From contig OX457033.1 of assembly GCA_949752745.1 (NCBI GenBank), positions 16,660,156-16,724,155 on the forward strand: 64,000 nt of DNA. The letters run 5' to 3'. Below, piece by piece: positions 23,501 to 34,934 of this stretch. A program made the position numbers and the translations under genes. Under the pieces are notes generated by a model that worked only from the letters and a program-made list of their open reading frames with translations, searched no databases and had not been told where the DNA came from. Every line of letters begins with the position of its first letter. The stretch's first letter is position 1. The stretch comes from Protula sp. h YS-2021 (taxonomy: Eukaryota; Annelida; Polychaeta; Sabellida; Serpulidae).

Positions 23501-24902
23501 GTTGTTAAAATTTTGTCGAATTAATTCAAGATCTAGCTTTTCCTTTCCTTGTATGAATCAATATAATGCAAAAGGAATGCACTAGTTTTTAAAGGTTAGC
23601 TTCCACGAATAACAAAAACAGGGATTATGTTTTTGGCCTGCACAGCTAAATCACAGCTGGCTATTGTGCTTACATGATTTACATACACAGGAACGTCACT
23701 GGATATCAACGCCGAAAAACAAACAAAAACAGACACATACTTGAATGCATTTGAATTTACTGTGCGTCATAGAACACTAAAAAGTGCGTAAAACGGCAAT
23801 AGGTAGCTGATCTACTGTTGTACTACGGACACTAAATTGCACTTTTCAGAACGCCCCAAATAGTTACATTTTACATCAGTTCAATTATCCTAAGACATAT
23901 AACATTCCGAGTGTCAAATACCCCAAGTTGTAACAGGATGAAGACTGAAAGGGAAAGTGCGCTTACTGGGAAAATTTAACCAAAAATCACAGTTCTGTAT
24001 ATTTTACACACATTATAAAACATAGAAAACAATGTGTTGTGTGTAGTTATAATCTATGGAATCCTAATTTAAAACCATTCTAAAGTGCTTTAAATATATT
24101 TCCAGCAATATTATTTCTGTGCTGCACTCTCTTTCTTAAAACATATGTACATTAAAATGATTCACTCTTGTTCTGTACAATTTACAACTTGACAAATCAT
24201 TTGATTTTTACGTTGCAGACCATGCAAGGCAATTTCGCAGTTCATGACCGAGCGTCCGCTCCCATGAACAAACCTCCAAAAGACCCCCCCCCCCCCCCAC
24301 TGTGTTCAAACAGCTAAAGTCTCCTTACCTTTCATGCCCCTACCCCCGTCTCCGAAACAAAGAGGGAGGGAGGGAGGGAGGCAGGGAGGCAGGGAGGCAG
24401 GGAGGGAGGGAGGCAGGGAGGCAGGGAGGCAGGGAGGCAGGGAGGGAGGGAGGCAGGGAGGCAGGGAGGCAGGGAAGGAGCGAGGGAGGCAGGGAGGGAG
24501 GGAGGGAGGGAGGGAGGGAGGGAGGCAGGGAGGCAGGGAGGCAGGGAGGCAGGGAGGGAGGGAGGCAGGGAGGGAGGCAGGGAGGCAGGGAGGGAGGCAG
24601 AGGGAGGCAGGGAGGGAGGGGGCAGGGAGGGAGGGAGGGAGGCAGGGAGGCAGGGAGGGAGGGAGGCAGGGAGGGAGGCAGGGAGGCAGGGAGCCAGGGA
24701 GGGAGGGAGGGAGGCAGGGAGGCAGGGAGGCAGGGAGGCAGGGAGGGAGGCAGGGAAGGAGCGAGGGAGGCAGGGAGGCAGGAAATAAAATAAATACAAC
24801 GATTACCTTGTCGTATTTATCAGCCCAAGTTGTATATATTTCTTGCACGTCTGCTGCTGTATTTCGCGGGTCACTTACTTTATGAATTTCCGACAAATAC
24901 AT
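20513..24902 (-). CDS. METTL27-like SAM-dependent methyltransferase A, five exons
   Basis: Exons on the minus strand are 24902-24807, 22201-22070, 21838-21703, 21439-21347 and 20697-20513 (642 nt, 213 aa), with GT-AG borders and closing phases. Residues 63-71 (ILEIGSGTG) form class I methyltransferase motif I, the SAM-binding loop. DGID around residues 86-89 is the motif II acidic site. The segment from NTYDGVV through PGHITWEAFPELQRITK matches the METTL27 (WBSCR27) pattern, and the C-terminal GVVIISCSERY and NGAWKCESRSW segments also fit. Human METTL27 is slightly longer (about 245 aa) and its substrate is not established. The gene is convergent with the laccase, the stops being about 0.75 kb apart. 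Intron 1 (2.6 kb) holds a dead Tc1-like element and a large minisatellite. Confidence 0.85.
22630..23175 (+). pseudogene. Degraded Tc1-like transposase
   Basis: Short frame-broken stretches match the Tc1/mariner transposase layout in order. They are an N-terminal helix-turn-helix remnant (RHFSVNKRLF), an NPIEHLWDELGRR-type remnant (HIEHVWDAK) and a C-terminal remnant ending in NANGGHTRY. Stops and shifts interrupt it throughout, so it is long dead. It lies in intron 1 of METTL27-like gene A, in antisense orientation. Confidence 0.65.
24284..24299. repeat. Poly-C tract
   Basis: C homopolymer in intron 1 of METTL27-like gene A, just before the AGGG/AGGC minisatellite. Confidence 0.8.
24360..24782. 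repeat. (GGGAGGCA/GGGAGGGA) minisatellite
   Basis: About 420 bp of 4-bp-based repeats (agggagggaggc) in intron 1 of METTL27-like gene A. The array ends some 25 bp from the exon 1 splice donor. The Gly/Arg and Pro/Leu/Ser frames on both strands are artefacts. The purine-rich strand, with G3 runs spaced by single bases, could form G-quadruplex or triplex DNA. Confidence 0.95.
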
Positions 24903-25149
24903 GTTTATTTTCGGTCTTTTATAGCACTGTAAGCTTTTTATGTTATTTAATGGTTACACTCTTATGCTAAATCCCTATGTGTTAGGTTTTTTGCAGCACA
25001 TAGCCTGAGTGTTTCACAACTACATCATTACAAACAATGTGAAACTTGTTATTTAAAGCATCTGACAAGCATTGTTGTAAAAACTGATATTCAGAATATT
25101 CATCGATGTTGGCCCAATCTCATTTCAACATCTTCCATGCATCTTCGGG

Positions 25150-25195
25150 GAGACCGGAGTTGCCGATGGGGGGGGGGGGGGTGGGATGGTAGAGG
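25150..25195. repeat. G-rich tract
   Basis: G homopolymer with G-rich flank, intergenic, about 300 bp upstream of METTL27-like gene A exon 1. Confidence 0.7.
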
Positions 25196-25646
25196 GGAGA
25201 ATGGTTATGTTAATGATGTAAGTGCTCCGGAAATGACCCCTGGTCCTCATGTTCCACCGTCAATCAGCAAATATCCTGATATTAATGGAGAACTATTCAG
25301 AAATTGACATTTGAATCGTTATAAAGTAAATCTATGGATCTTCAATAGTTTCAGGTGTCCTTCGAAAATCATGGCCTTTATTATAAGAATCTACGCAAGG
25401 TTATGTCATAAATATGCAATAAATTGATAAATATTAGACAAAAAGCCACGGGACGGAGGCTAAATAAAACCGTCCATTTCATTGCACTCTTGCCTCTGAA
25501 AAAATTAACATTTATTAAATTATTTAAATCACAAGCCGAATATGTCAAATATGTCAAAACTTGTTTAAATACAGTTTACTCTCCGATACCCTCTCCGATG
25601 TATAATGTTTATTTTAATTTGCAGTGGTGTTAGATATTTGAGTAGT

Positions 25647-25725
25647 TATCGCCCTGTTTTTTATCGCCCTGCTTTTTATCGCCCTGCTTTTTATCGCTCT
25701 GCTTTTTATCGCCCTGATCTTGCAC
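25647..25725. repeat. 16-bp minisatellite
   Basis: Five copies of 'tttttatcgccctgct' in intergenic DNA. Confidence 0.8.
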
Positions 25726-25959
25726 AACACTGTTTGGGTTCAGGATATAATTGATGCGCATATCATTAATTATTTATTCTATATATAAATAAAAGGGAAT
25801 TACCTCATTGCAAATGTTCTAGCTGTTTAGTTTGAAGAAATTGACTTTAGAAAAGTGTTCGTGTTTTTTTCTCCCACATCTCATAGAATTAGACTTTCGG
25901 GACCACTATGATATCATCAAGAGATGTTTTTATCCACAAACATATTACATTTCTTTCTT

Positions 25960-26360
25960 TTGCAACTTACTTTTATGCAAAACCGATATTAATAAAAATA
26001 TTAAATAAAACATTATTAAAGAATATAAATTAATAAATTCACGCACAGTAAACTGGCAGATATCAATAATTTGAGCGCTGGTTATCAGATTTACGGGGTT
26101 ATGGTCCAATGACAATGTTCCCGGTTTTAATCTCAATCATCGAGTGTTCAAAGACAAAGTACAATTTCCACTAGGTTGTTGTGTGGTCATTTGCAATAAG
26201 ATCAATAATCCGGTTTATTAACTGCGAAGTTGACATACATTTGGCACAGTAATTTCTACTGGTGCAAGACATATAAATGTGCCTTATTCTAACTGACTAA
26301 TTGCGAAGTCAATAATTTTTAAATTGTTTCATACGCAAAGGTCGGCATATTTGTATTTGC
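25960..26360 (+). pseudogene. Decayed copy of laccase intron 11 end, exon 12 and intron 12 start
   Basis: The segment parallels 17595-17960. Shared features are the AT-rich intron end, the 'gttatcag|attta' acceptor, then 'gacaatgttcccgg..ttaaatctcaatc' and 'gtgttcaaagaca..gtacaa', and flanking intron similarity. About 75 bp of the exon, including the cysteine-containing CHNNETTFC region, is deleted and the frame is lost. It is a pseudogene fragment 8 kb downstream of the active gene. Confidence 0.75.
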
Positions 26361-26697
26361 CAGGTTAAGTCCAACCACATATTGACTAAAGTCTAAAAGT
26401 TAAGAAAGGTATGACCACAAGGTAAATATTTCTGACCGGTTAAAGTTGCTTCTAGTTCTAGTTTATTCAATGTAATCCAATGGCTCCTTACTGTATCTCT
26501 GTTATTATGAGATCATTACATGTTACCTGGCTGAGAAGTCTTTTACAATGCTGTTATTACCTGCATACGATTATACATAATCACTGAAATACGTTTTCAA
26601 GGGATTTACCTCGATAGCAACCCCAGTCAATGAATTATCATGTACTTTATTTATGAAGACTTTTTATTGTTTTGTTATATATATTTTGCTGTGGATG

Positions 26698-26958
26698 CTG
26701 ATTTTGCGTAGTTCAATGCTTTCACTTATTTAATTAAATGTTACTGCAGGAACTTTTAAGTTGCTCGCTACAGCAGCGAAGATCGCAGAAAACTGGAATA
26801 AACTAAGACGTATATTAATTAAAGTTGTCACTTGTTTACGTTATTTTTACTGCTGATGTTAAACTAAGCATTGCGCATTCCCTAAAATCCACAATAAATA
26901 TTTTGAAAATGTAACGAAATTTAAGTAAGGTTTTCATGTATTGTTAGATCAATCAACT
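26698..26958 (+). repeat. Duplicated laccase 3' flank
   Basis: The segment matches 20020-20270 (the laccase to METTL27-like A intergenic region), sharing 'cagcgaagatc', 'aaactaagac.tatatta' and 'cgaaatttaagtaag.ttttcatgtattg'. It continues the duplication seen at 25960, with laccase exons 13-14 missing, and is interrupted at its right end by a LINE insertion. Confidence 0.75.
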
Positions 26959-27562
26959 AGATACGATAAGATAGGATATCATTTTATTTCGAAACTTGCA
27001 ACCGTTAATGTTGAATTGAGTTAGCAAATACAGAGTAAATATGCGACGAATATTGTGATCAGTTATCAAATATTTCAAAATATCTATTGTTATCTGTTCT
27101 TCTTGTTGTTAGTTGTTCGGTATTCATTATTTCTTTAAACTTAAGAGATTTCTATAGACTAAAAAGCTAAAGTCACTGAAAGTTGAACAGCGAGAAGGGA
27201 ATGAAAGAGTTTTTATGTCGTCTTATAAGTTTATTTATTTTGCAGATGTCTCTTCTTCTTTCCTCAAGTAGTAGCAATGACTGATCATATGTTAGTTGCG
27301 GGTTGATAATTTGTAGGGCTGTTTTCTGTATATGTTCTAGATTTTTTGTCTGTTCTTTTGTAATACTTGTTCACTATGCAGGTACTGCGTATTCCAGCTG
27401 GGATGTTACAGCGGTTTTGGAGAAGTTGAGTCTTTGTCTTTGTCTTTGTTTGCCCCTGATCTCCTGCGTTGAGAAGAACAATTTACTTCGCGCTTTATTC
27501 GTTATGACTTCTATATGGCCATCCCATTTGAGGTCGTCTTGGATCGTGACTCCAACTAGCTC
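26959..27562 (-). mobile_element. 5'-truncated non-LTR retrotransposon (CR1/Jockey-like RT end)
   Basis: Minus-strand frame 27565-27374 encodes a LINE reverse-transcriptase C-terminal remnant: LVGVTIQDDLKWDGHI, ITNKARSKLFF and SQLEYAVPA blocks. The element's 3' end at about 26959 carries TATCT-type short repeats (cctatcttatcgtatct on the minus strand), as in CR1-like elements. It interrupts sequence continuous at the paralogous site near 20270-20290. A candidate 5-bp target duplication CAACT is at 26954-26958 and 27563-27567. Confidence 0.75.
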
Positions 27563-27589
27563 CAACTGCCTTAATCATATCTCTATTAC

Positions 27590-27895
27590 ATAAACAACAC
27601 TCAAAAATAATAAGTGATATTGTATTAAAATATTTTGACTCAACTTCTTATCCTTGAAGTGTTTTATTGTACTTGCTACATGTGAGTGATGCTCGTGTGG
27701 ATACTGGTTAGATGTTGCTCAGTGGACCCTTAGAACGCAATTTATGCTTTTAATGGGCTATAGAATGGCTGTCAGATGCGCCTTTCACATTTATAATGCT
27801 CCATTCCATTCACGTTTCTGTGTTTCATCACCGAGAGTTTTGCTAAAATCTAGGTACTCCTCGTCAAAATATCTCTTTGAGCATGTCAAATGTTA
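27590..27895 (-). pseudogene. Decayed copy of the METTL27-like last exon and 3' flank
   Basis: The segment parallels 20290-20700. It shares 'aaaaataataagtg.tatt', 'ccttgaagtgt', 'agaatggctgtcag', the NGAW/TLEEE-region remnants and 'ctcgtcaaaatatctct'. Substitutions and small deletions break the frame. It keeps one copy of the 84-bp unit. With the laccase fragment at 25960 it shows that one block carrying both gene ends was duplicated. Confidence 0.75.
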
Positions 27896-30754
27896 AAATT
27901 TATTGAGGTTATTTTTTAAGCACAAATAAGTCTTTGAGTTCTCTTATAGCATATGGACAATAATTCACGTCATCTGTTATTTAGCAGATTTATATTTTCT
28001 AAACGTATAGTATTATAAAGCCACTTGCGATTATATACGCCTCTATCAGTATAGTTCTTCACACGCGAAATTCTTTTAAGCTAATCAATTCGCGTTACAC
28101 ACATAATTCTTCAAGCAAAATAAAATGTCACTGACATTAGAATCTCTTCAACACAAATAAAAAGTTCAGCAATTAGTTAATGCAGTTACCTGAAATAACA
28201 GGGTTCAACTAAAACAATTGGACTCAATTGTGTTTTAATATCAATCTAAATTACATTCTATATCTTGTTGTCTGTTATTTAGATTTAAATGTATTTTGTT
28301 GTAAATGCTTGAAGAACTCTATGTCGGTTTAGGCATTTTGCTAAACAACAAACACATGGCAAATCGTTTGTTTAATTTTATAGTTAATAAAATACCGTTG
28401 TATCAACAAAGCCACATACACACCCACACAAAAGCATACACAGCCATAGAGACACTACATCGTACAATAATAACTAACAAAAAAAAAACAAAATCTTGTA
28501 ACGTATGGACCAGTTGCTGTGCCCTCAGTGCTCGCGCCCGAACACCAGGCTGCAACCGACTGTGCCTCGATGGAAACTATTTGGATACCCGTAGACTCAG
28601 TCAGACTCATGTAGACGCATTCAGACACACAGGGGTTCAGTCAAAGGTGCACAGCATAGGTCAGAAAACGCGTAATCTCACACACAACCGCGCAGATAAC
28701 ACATTATAACAGGAATTCTATTGGCAGTGATTAACACACAAACATCGGTAGATCCTCTTGAGACATCACATCAACAGTTCTTTTTGTTTATATTTCTTAC
28801 AAATCTACCCAATCTTAAAAGCTTTAACCATTCTCTCATCATTAATTTTATTTTACCAGGAAAATATTCAAATGCAATATAAAACAACATAGCATTCTTT
28901 CGCCGACAAACTAGACAGCAATATATGTTATTCCCTCAGAAAAATCCATCTACACAACGTCTCCTAAGTATTTATATCAACGATTTTAATCATTTTTTAC
29001 TTTTTGCAATAAACCACAATACATGGACAGCAGCTTCCAAGTTTTCTCCGTTATTTGTGCATATTTAGACGAAGGTAATAAGCTTTTAAAAGCTTAAAAC
29101 GGTAACATTTCCTGAATAATGCCTTCACCAACAACAAGAAAAAATGAGGCATTCTAGAAGAATCTCTCAATTATATGGAGCCGAAATGGAACCGACAAAC
29201 CAAATGTTAGCTTTTGAAACCGCTTTTAATCAATAGGAGCCGAAATTGTATCTGAAATTAGGTTAATTTGTACAATTCCCTCTGGTATAGAGGAAGTAAA
29301 GAAAACCTGCGTGGTTGATTTCGGTTCCAATTGTTACCACACAGCAACCATAAAAATAGGCACAAGTGAATCGCTCATTAATAACACTGGTATATGTGAC
29401 ACAAAAGAATCACTCAATAATAATGCACTCGTATCCATGATACCAGTTTAATAAAGACAAATGCCTTGATTTTAGTTGCATTTACATAAGAAAAAATAGA
29501 TCACACTAGCCGAAGAACTGGTTTTTTTCGGTTGTGGCTGTTTTCTCAAATTAATTATGGGTCTGGTTCTTTTCATACTTTCAAAAATTAGCCAAATACA
29601 AAATTAATTAATTATTTTATCAGGTTCGAAGTACTAGTATCTACTTTTACATCTCGACCACTTTCGTAATACCTATAGTTTAAGCACTCTGATAAACTGG
29701 AATGGGCGTGGTGGAGACCCAAACTGCCAAAAATGTCCAAGAAAGCACGCATGATATTCATAAAATGCATTTGCTTTAACATATGGCTGGAATCTTTCAA
29801 AAGTATTTAGGCGTTGTTATAAAGCAGCTGAGCTCTCGAAGATCTATCTGTTATGTACAAACGCAGAGCGGGAGCATATTTTTAAAGGGAAATGCGGGTA
29901 TCTCACCTACAATTGACATTTCCTTCATACTTCCACAGTTCAATGCTTGGAGGGTATACATTCAAAAATTGAAAAGAAAAAGGGGGGTCACCGATGTTAT
30001 AAGAGAAATAAAGACACTGAAAGGTCGCGTACTTTTACTATAGAAACCATTGGGAAAACCAGAAATCAATCAAAATGCAAAATTCACACATAATCACAAT
30101 TGGCAATTGCCTCATTTTTTCCCTGTTTGAAGAACATGCCATACGAAATGTTTTAAGCAAATAAAAAATTTATTTCACCCTATCAATAAGAGAATTATAC
30201 AATCGTTTTGACAAAATCTCATTGACTCAATGGATAAATGGTGAAAGCAGTGTAATATGATTTTAATGGGCAATATATGAACACAGGCCCTTCTAGGAAC
30301 AAAATATAAACACAGACCATGTCTGGACACGATCCTATTTGTCTTTAAAAAGAATTTTTCGATCTAGATGGATTTGGTAGTTATTTATACTGTGTAAACA
30401 TGGATTCAATCTCGGCGATATAGAATGTAATGCTCATTTCGGTCGCTTGCTGGCGCACAGATACCCGCATTTCCCTTTAAAAAGTAGTGTCACTTATTTA
30501 TGGGTGCTATTATCGCGGAATGATCGGCGGAGTAAAAAGGTCTTGTACACAACACACCGAACCAACCACAACAACTTGAAAACATTCAAAGAAACATGAT
30601 TGAATAGATGTGAATTTATGTAGTAGCAACGAGCAATACAATGTGCATAACTGGTCACAAAAAATGTGTCACATAATGAATGCAAGATTTGTATGATTGC
30701 GGAACTACGTTAAGAAAACAGGAGAAAAAGATTCATAATCTTGGCCAACTGTAG
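27896..30754. other. AT-rich intergenic DNA without recognised genes
   Basis: A 134-aa open frame at 28305-28709 (+) has no recognisable domain and is probably chance. Repeated 'ggagccgaaat' phrases occur near 29178-29250. 'acccgcatttccctttaa' near 30463-30480 is the inverse of 'ttaaagggaaatgcgggt' at 29882-29899, a widely spaced inverted pair of about 18 bp. No gene was identified. Confidence 0.4.
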
Positions 30755-30984
30755 TGGCCTTGAAATTGCTTTATGTGCAAGTATTTTTGTTCTGCATTAA
30801 AATATGATCTAAAAGTATTATTCATATATTATTTTTGTAGATTTTTCATTGTTCGGGTAATAACGTAATATCGATTTAACTGTGTTCTATTTTCATTCTC
30901 ATTTTAACCTTCGCTATGGTGGGTCCCAGTTACATTGATCAGATAACACTGAATGAGGATCCGGAGGTTTTGTGGGAGCCGTCG

Positions 30985-32115
30985 TACGTTGTAGTGAATC
31001 CTGGTTATAGAAAATCCTAGTCGTAAGTTGATTAGCTTACCCCGAGTATAGACACAGAGGCTTTGTCGGGGCCGTGGTACGTTGTAGTGAATTCTAGTTA
31101 TGAAGAATTCTGGTGGTCACGTTGACTAGTTTACCCTGAGTATGGACACGGAGGCTTTGTGAGAGCCGTGGTACGTTGTAGTGAATCCTGGTTATGAACA
31201 ATCCTGGTGGTCACGTTGATTAGCTTACCCCGAGTACAGACACAGAGGCTTTGCCTTGGCCGAGGTAGGTTGTAGCGAATCCTGGTTATAAAGAATTCAG
31301 GTGGTCACGTTGATTAGCTTACCCTGAGTATGGACACGGAAGGTTTGTGGTGGCCGTGGTACGTTGTAGTGCATCCTGGTTATCAAGAATCCTAATCGTC
31401 AGTTGATTAGCTTACCCAGAGAATAAACACAGAGGCTTTGTCGGGGCCGTGGTACGTTGTAGTAAATCCTGGTTATGAGAAATCCTGGTGGTCACGTAGA
31501 TTAGTTTACCTTGAGTATGGACACAGAGGCTTTGTCGGGGCCGTGGTATGTTGTAGTGAATTCTAGTTAGGAAGAATTCTGGTGGTCACGTTGACTAGTT
31601 TACCCTGAGTATGGACACGGAGGCTTTGTGAGAACCGTGGTACGTTGTAGTGAATCCTGGTTATGAACAATCCTGGCGATCACGTTGATTAGCTTATCCC
31701 GAGTACAGACACAGAGGCTTTGTCTTGGCCGTCTTATGTTGTAGTGAATTCTAGTTAGGAAGAATTCTGGTGGTCACGTTGACTAGTTTACCCTGAGAAA
31801 GGACACGGAGACTTTGTGAGAGCCGTGGTACGTTGTAGTGAATCCTGGTTATGAAGAATCCTGGTGGTCACGTTGATTAGTTTACCCTTAGTATAGACAC
31901 AGAGGATTTTGTCGGGGCCGTGGTACGTTGTAGTGAATCTTGGTTATAAAGAATCCTGGTTGTCACGTTGACTAGTTTACCCTGAGTATAGTCACAGAGG
32001 CTTTGTCGGAGCGGTGGTACGTTGTAGTGAATCTTGGTTATGAAGAATCTTGGTGGTCACGTTGATTAGTTTACCCTGAGTATGGACACGGAGGCTTTGT
32101 GATCGCCGTGGTACG
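30985..32115. repeat. 94-bp minisatellite, distal array
   Basis: About 11-12 copies of a 94-bp unit, e.g. 'gttgtagtgaatcctggtta', 'tggtggtcacgttgattagt', 'ttaccctgagtatggacacg', 'gaggctttgtgagagccgtg'. The second half of the unit is the last ~53 bp of the METTL27-like exon 5 (codons for ...YHGDHKASVSILRVN and the stop) on the opposite strand. Confidence 0.9.
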
Positions 32116-32250
32116 GCTGCCAGCTATGGCTCTCACGTTTCCACGCTCCATTCTGCTCATATCGCTGTATTTCTTCTTCAAGCGTTAATCCATAATTCAA
32201 GTACTCCTCATTACAATAGCGTTCTGAGGATGCAATTATTATTACTCCGC
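32066..32250 (-). pseudogene. Extra copy of METTL27-like gene B exon 5
   Basis: Identical at protein level to the proximal exon 34329-34145, including about 130 bp of upstream intron with the acceptor (tgcttaacag). There is no upstream exon set of its own. It is either a non-functional duplicate or an alternative last exon of gene B reached by skipping the proximal copy. Either choice would give the same protein. Confidence 0.75.
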
Positions 32251-32434
32251 CTGTTAAGCACAACATTAGGAACTGCTCGAATGCAAATTCTGTGGCAGAT
32301 AGATTAGGCTGCGGAAATTTATTATTTTGTGTCAAGATTATAGGATCATTTACAAAGGTTTTATACTCTTTTTTAGCAATCAATGTTGTCTAAAAACCTA
32401 ACATGTGCAATTAAAAAGCTGACACATTTCTGTC

Positions 32435-32833
32435 TTTAAGCTGTGAATTAATCTAATATACTTTGTGATTGAAAGGGAATGTCTTATTTTGCGCAATGCT
32501 TCCTGGGCTATGTCATACACATATTTGACTTATTACATCTTCTACAAAGACATTCTAAGGATAACTAAATAGTAAATGAGCTTAAACCACAAAAATTCTT
32601 TCATTCTGTTAGCTGATTCGCATGAAATGCTAATCAAGTAAAGGGATCATATTTGAATCTTGAAAATCATTTTTCGTAAAAATCCAAATTAGTCAGGCAT
32701 AGCTCTTTGATTTTGTAAATATTCATGGGCGCAATAGATGTTGCATAAAGGCTATCGCTAATATTCAAAAAGTTAGCGTGAAAACAGAAAACTAAGTTTC
32801 TATCAAGTTTTTATTTCACATACAAAGAAATCA
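32435..32833. other. 399-bp spacer between the two 1,680-bp copies
   Basis: AT-rich unique sequence with no coding signal. It probably represents original downstream DNA between the duplicated blocks. Confidence 0.5.
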
Positions 32834-34513
32834 TGGCCTTGAAATTGCTTTATGTGCAAGTATTTTTGTTCTGCATTAAAATATGATCTAAAAGTATTAT
32901 TCATATATTATTTTTGTAGATTTTTCATTGTTCGGGTAATAACGTAATATCGATTTAACTGTGTTCTATTTTCATTCTCATTTTAACCTTCGCTATGGTG
33001 GGTCCCAGTTACATTGATCAGATAACACTGAATGAGGATCCGGAGTCTTTGTGGGAGCCGTCGTACGTTGTAGTGAATCCTGGTTATAGAAAATCCTAGT
33101 CGTAAGTTGATTAGCTTACCCCGAGTATAGACACAGAGGCTTTGTCGGGGCCGTGGTACGTTGTAGTGAATTCTAGTTATGAAGAATTCTGGTGGTCACG
33201 TTGACTAGTTTACCCTGAGTATGGACACGGAGGCTTTGTGAGAGCCGTGGTACGTTGTAGTGAATCCTGGTTATGAACAATCCTGGTGGTCACGTTGATT
33301 AGCTTACTCCGAGTACAGACACAGAGGCTTTGCCTTGGCCGAGGTAGGTTGTAGCGAATCCTGGTTATAAAGAATTCAGGTGGTCACGTTGATTAGCTTA
33401 CCCTGAGTATGGACACGGAAGGTTTGTGGTGGCCGTGGTACGTTGTAGTGAATCCTGGTTATCAAGAATCCTAATCGTCAGTTGATTAGCTTACCCAGAG
33501 AATAAACACAGAGGCTTTGTCGGGGCCGTGTTACGTTGTAGTAAATCCTGGTTATGAGAAATCCTGGTGGTCACGTAGATTAGTTTACCTTGAGTATGGA
33601 CACAGAGGCTTTGTCGGGGCCGTGGTATGTTGTAGTGAATTCTAGTTAGGAAGAATTCTGGTGGTCACGTTGACTAGTTTACCCTGAGTATGGACATGGA
33701 GGCTTTGTGAGAACCGTGGTACGTTGTAGTGAATCCTGGTTATGAACAATCCTGGCGATCACGTTGATTAGCTTATCCCGAGTACAGACACAGAGGCTTT
33801 GTCTTGGCCGTCTTATGTTGTAGTGAATTCTAGTTAGGAAGAATTCTGGTGGTCACGTTGACTAGTTTACCCTGAGAAAGGACACGGAGACTTTGTGAGA
33901 GCCGTGGTACGTTGTAGTGAATCCTGGTTATGAAGAATCCTGGTGGTCACGTTGATTAGTTTACCCTTAGTATAGACACAGAGGATTTTGTCGGGGCCGT
34001 GGTACGTTGTAGTGAATCTTGGTTATAAAGAATCCTGGTTGTCACGTTGACTAGTTTACCCTGAGTATAGTCACAGAGGCTTTGTCGGAGCGGTTTTACG
34101 TTGTAGTGAATCTTGGTTATGAATAATCTTGGTGGTCACGTTGATTAGTTTACCCTGAGTATGGACACGGAGGCTTTGTGATCGCCGTGGTACGGCTGCC
34201 AGCTATGGCTCTCACGTTTCCACGCTCCATTCTGCTCATATCGCTGTATTTCTTCTTCAAGCGTTAATCCATAATTCAAGTACTCCTCATTACAATAGCG
34301 TTCTGAGGATGCAATTATTATTACTCCGCCTGTTAAGCACAACATTAGGAACTGCTCGAATGCAAATTCTGTGGCAGATAGATTAGGCTGCGGAAATTTA
34401 TTATTTTGTGTCAAGATTATAGGATCATTTACAAAGGTTTTATACTCTTTTTTAGCAATCAATGTTGTCTAAAAACCTAACATGTGCAATTAAAAAGCTG
34501 ACACATTTCTGTC
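32834..34513. repeat. 1,680-bp direct duplication, proximal copy
   Basis: Partner of 30755-32434. It contains the exon 5 actually adjacent to METTL27-like gene B and its downstream 94-bp array. Confidence 0.95.
33064..34194. repeat. 94-bp minisatellite, proximal array
   Basis: Same unit order as the distal array with only scattered substitutions, so it was copied as part of the larger block. The last unit runs directly into the 3' end of METTL27-like B exon 5 and includes its final 17 or so codons. Confidence 0.9.
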
Positions 34514-34874
34514 ACTTGTATTACGAAAGAATATGAGAGGTACATAAAAGCTAATCAATGGAGTATACTAAGTTGCTGGCTGTGATGATGCTAACAAGTG
34601 GCTTTTCGAAATATTCGGTTTTGTTTGTTTTCTTTGGTTAAAACTTCATGTATTTTGGTAAAATTTAATTATTTTGCTTTATAAAGTTTGATTTATAGTG
34701 TTAAGATGTATCAATACATACCCGGTTTTGTAATCCTCTGCAATTCTTCAAAAGCTTCCCATGATACATGGCCGGGTACGTAAACACCAGAGCCAACTAT
34801 GGCGTCGTAAGTATCTGTCAGTATAAACAAGCTGTAGGTGAAAACTAGTAAATGCTTGTGTATGTGTGAATGTG

Positions 34875-34934
<60 letters not shown>

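Larger units (their letters stand above)
30755..32434. repeat. 1,680-bp direct duplication, distal copy
   Basis: Near-identical to 32834-34513 (period 2,079 bp, spacer 399 bp). About ten substitutions were seen by eye, so the event is recent. The copy holds the 94-bp minisatellite and a full copy of the last exon of METTL27-like gene B. Confidence 0.95.

Noticed and set aside
24302..24902. Long Gly/Arg and Pro/Leu/Ser frames
   Set aside because: Products of the GGGAGG minisatellite; only the first 32 codons of the minus frame (24902-24807) are a real exon.
28305..28709. 134-aa plus-strand frame
   Set aside because: Biased, low-complexity sequence (THTH, KKK) with no domain, promoter or splice context.
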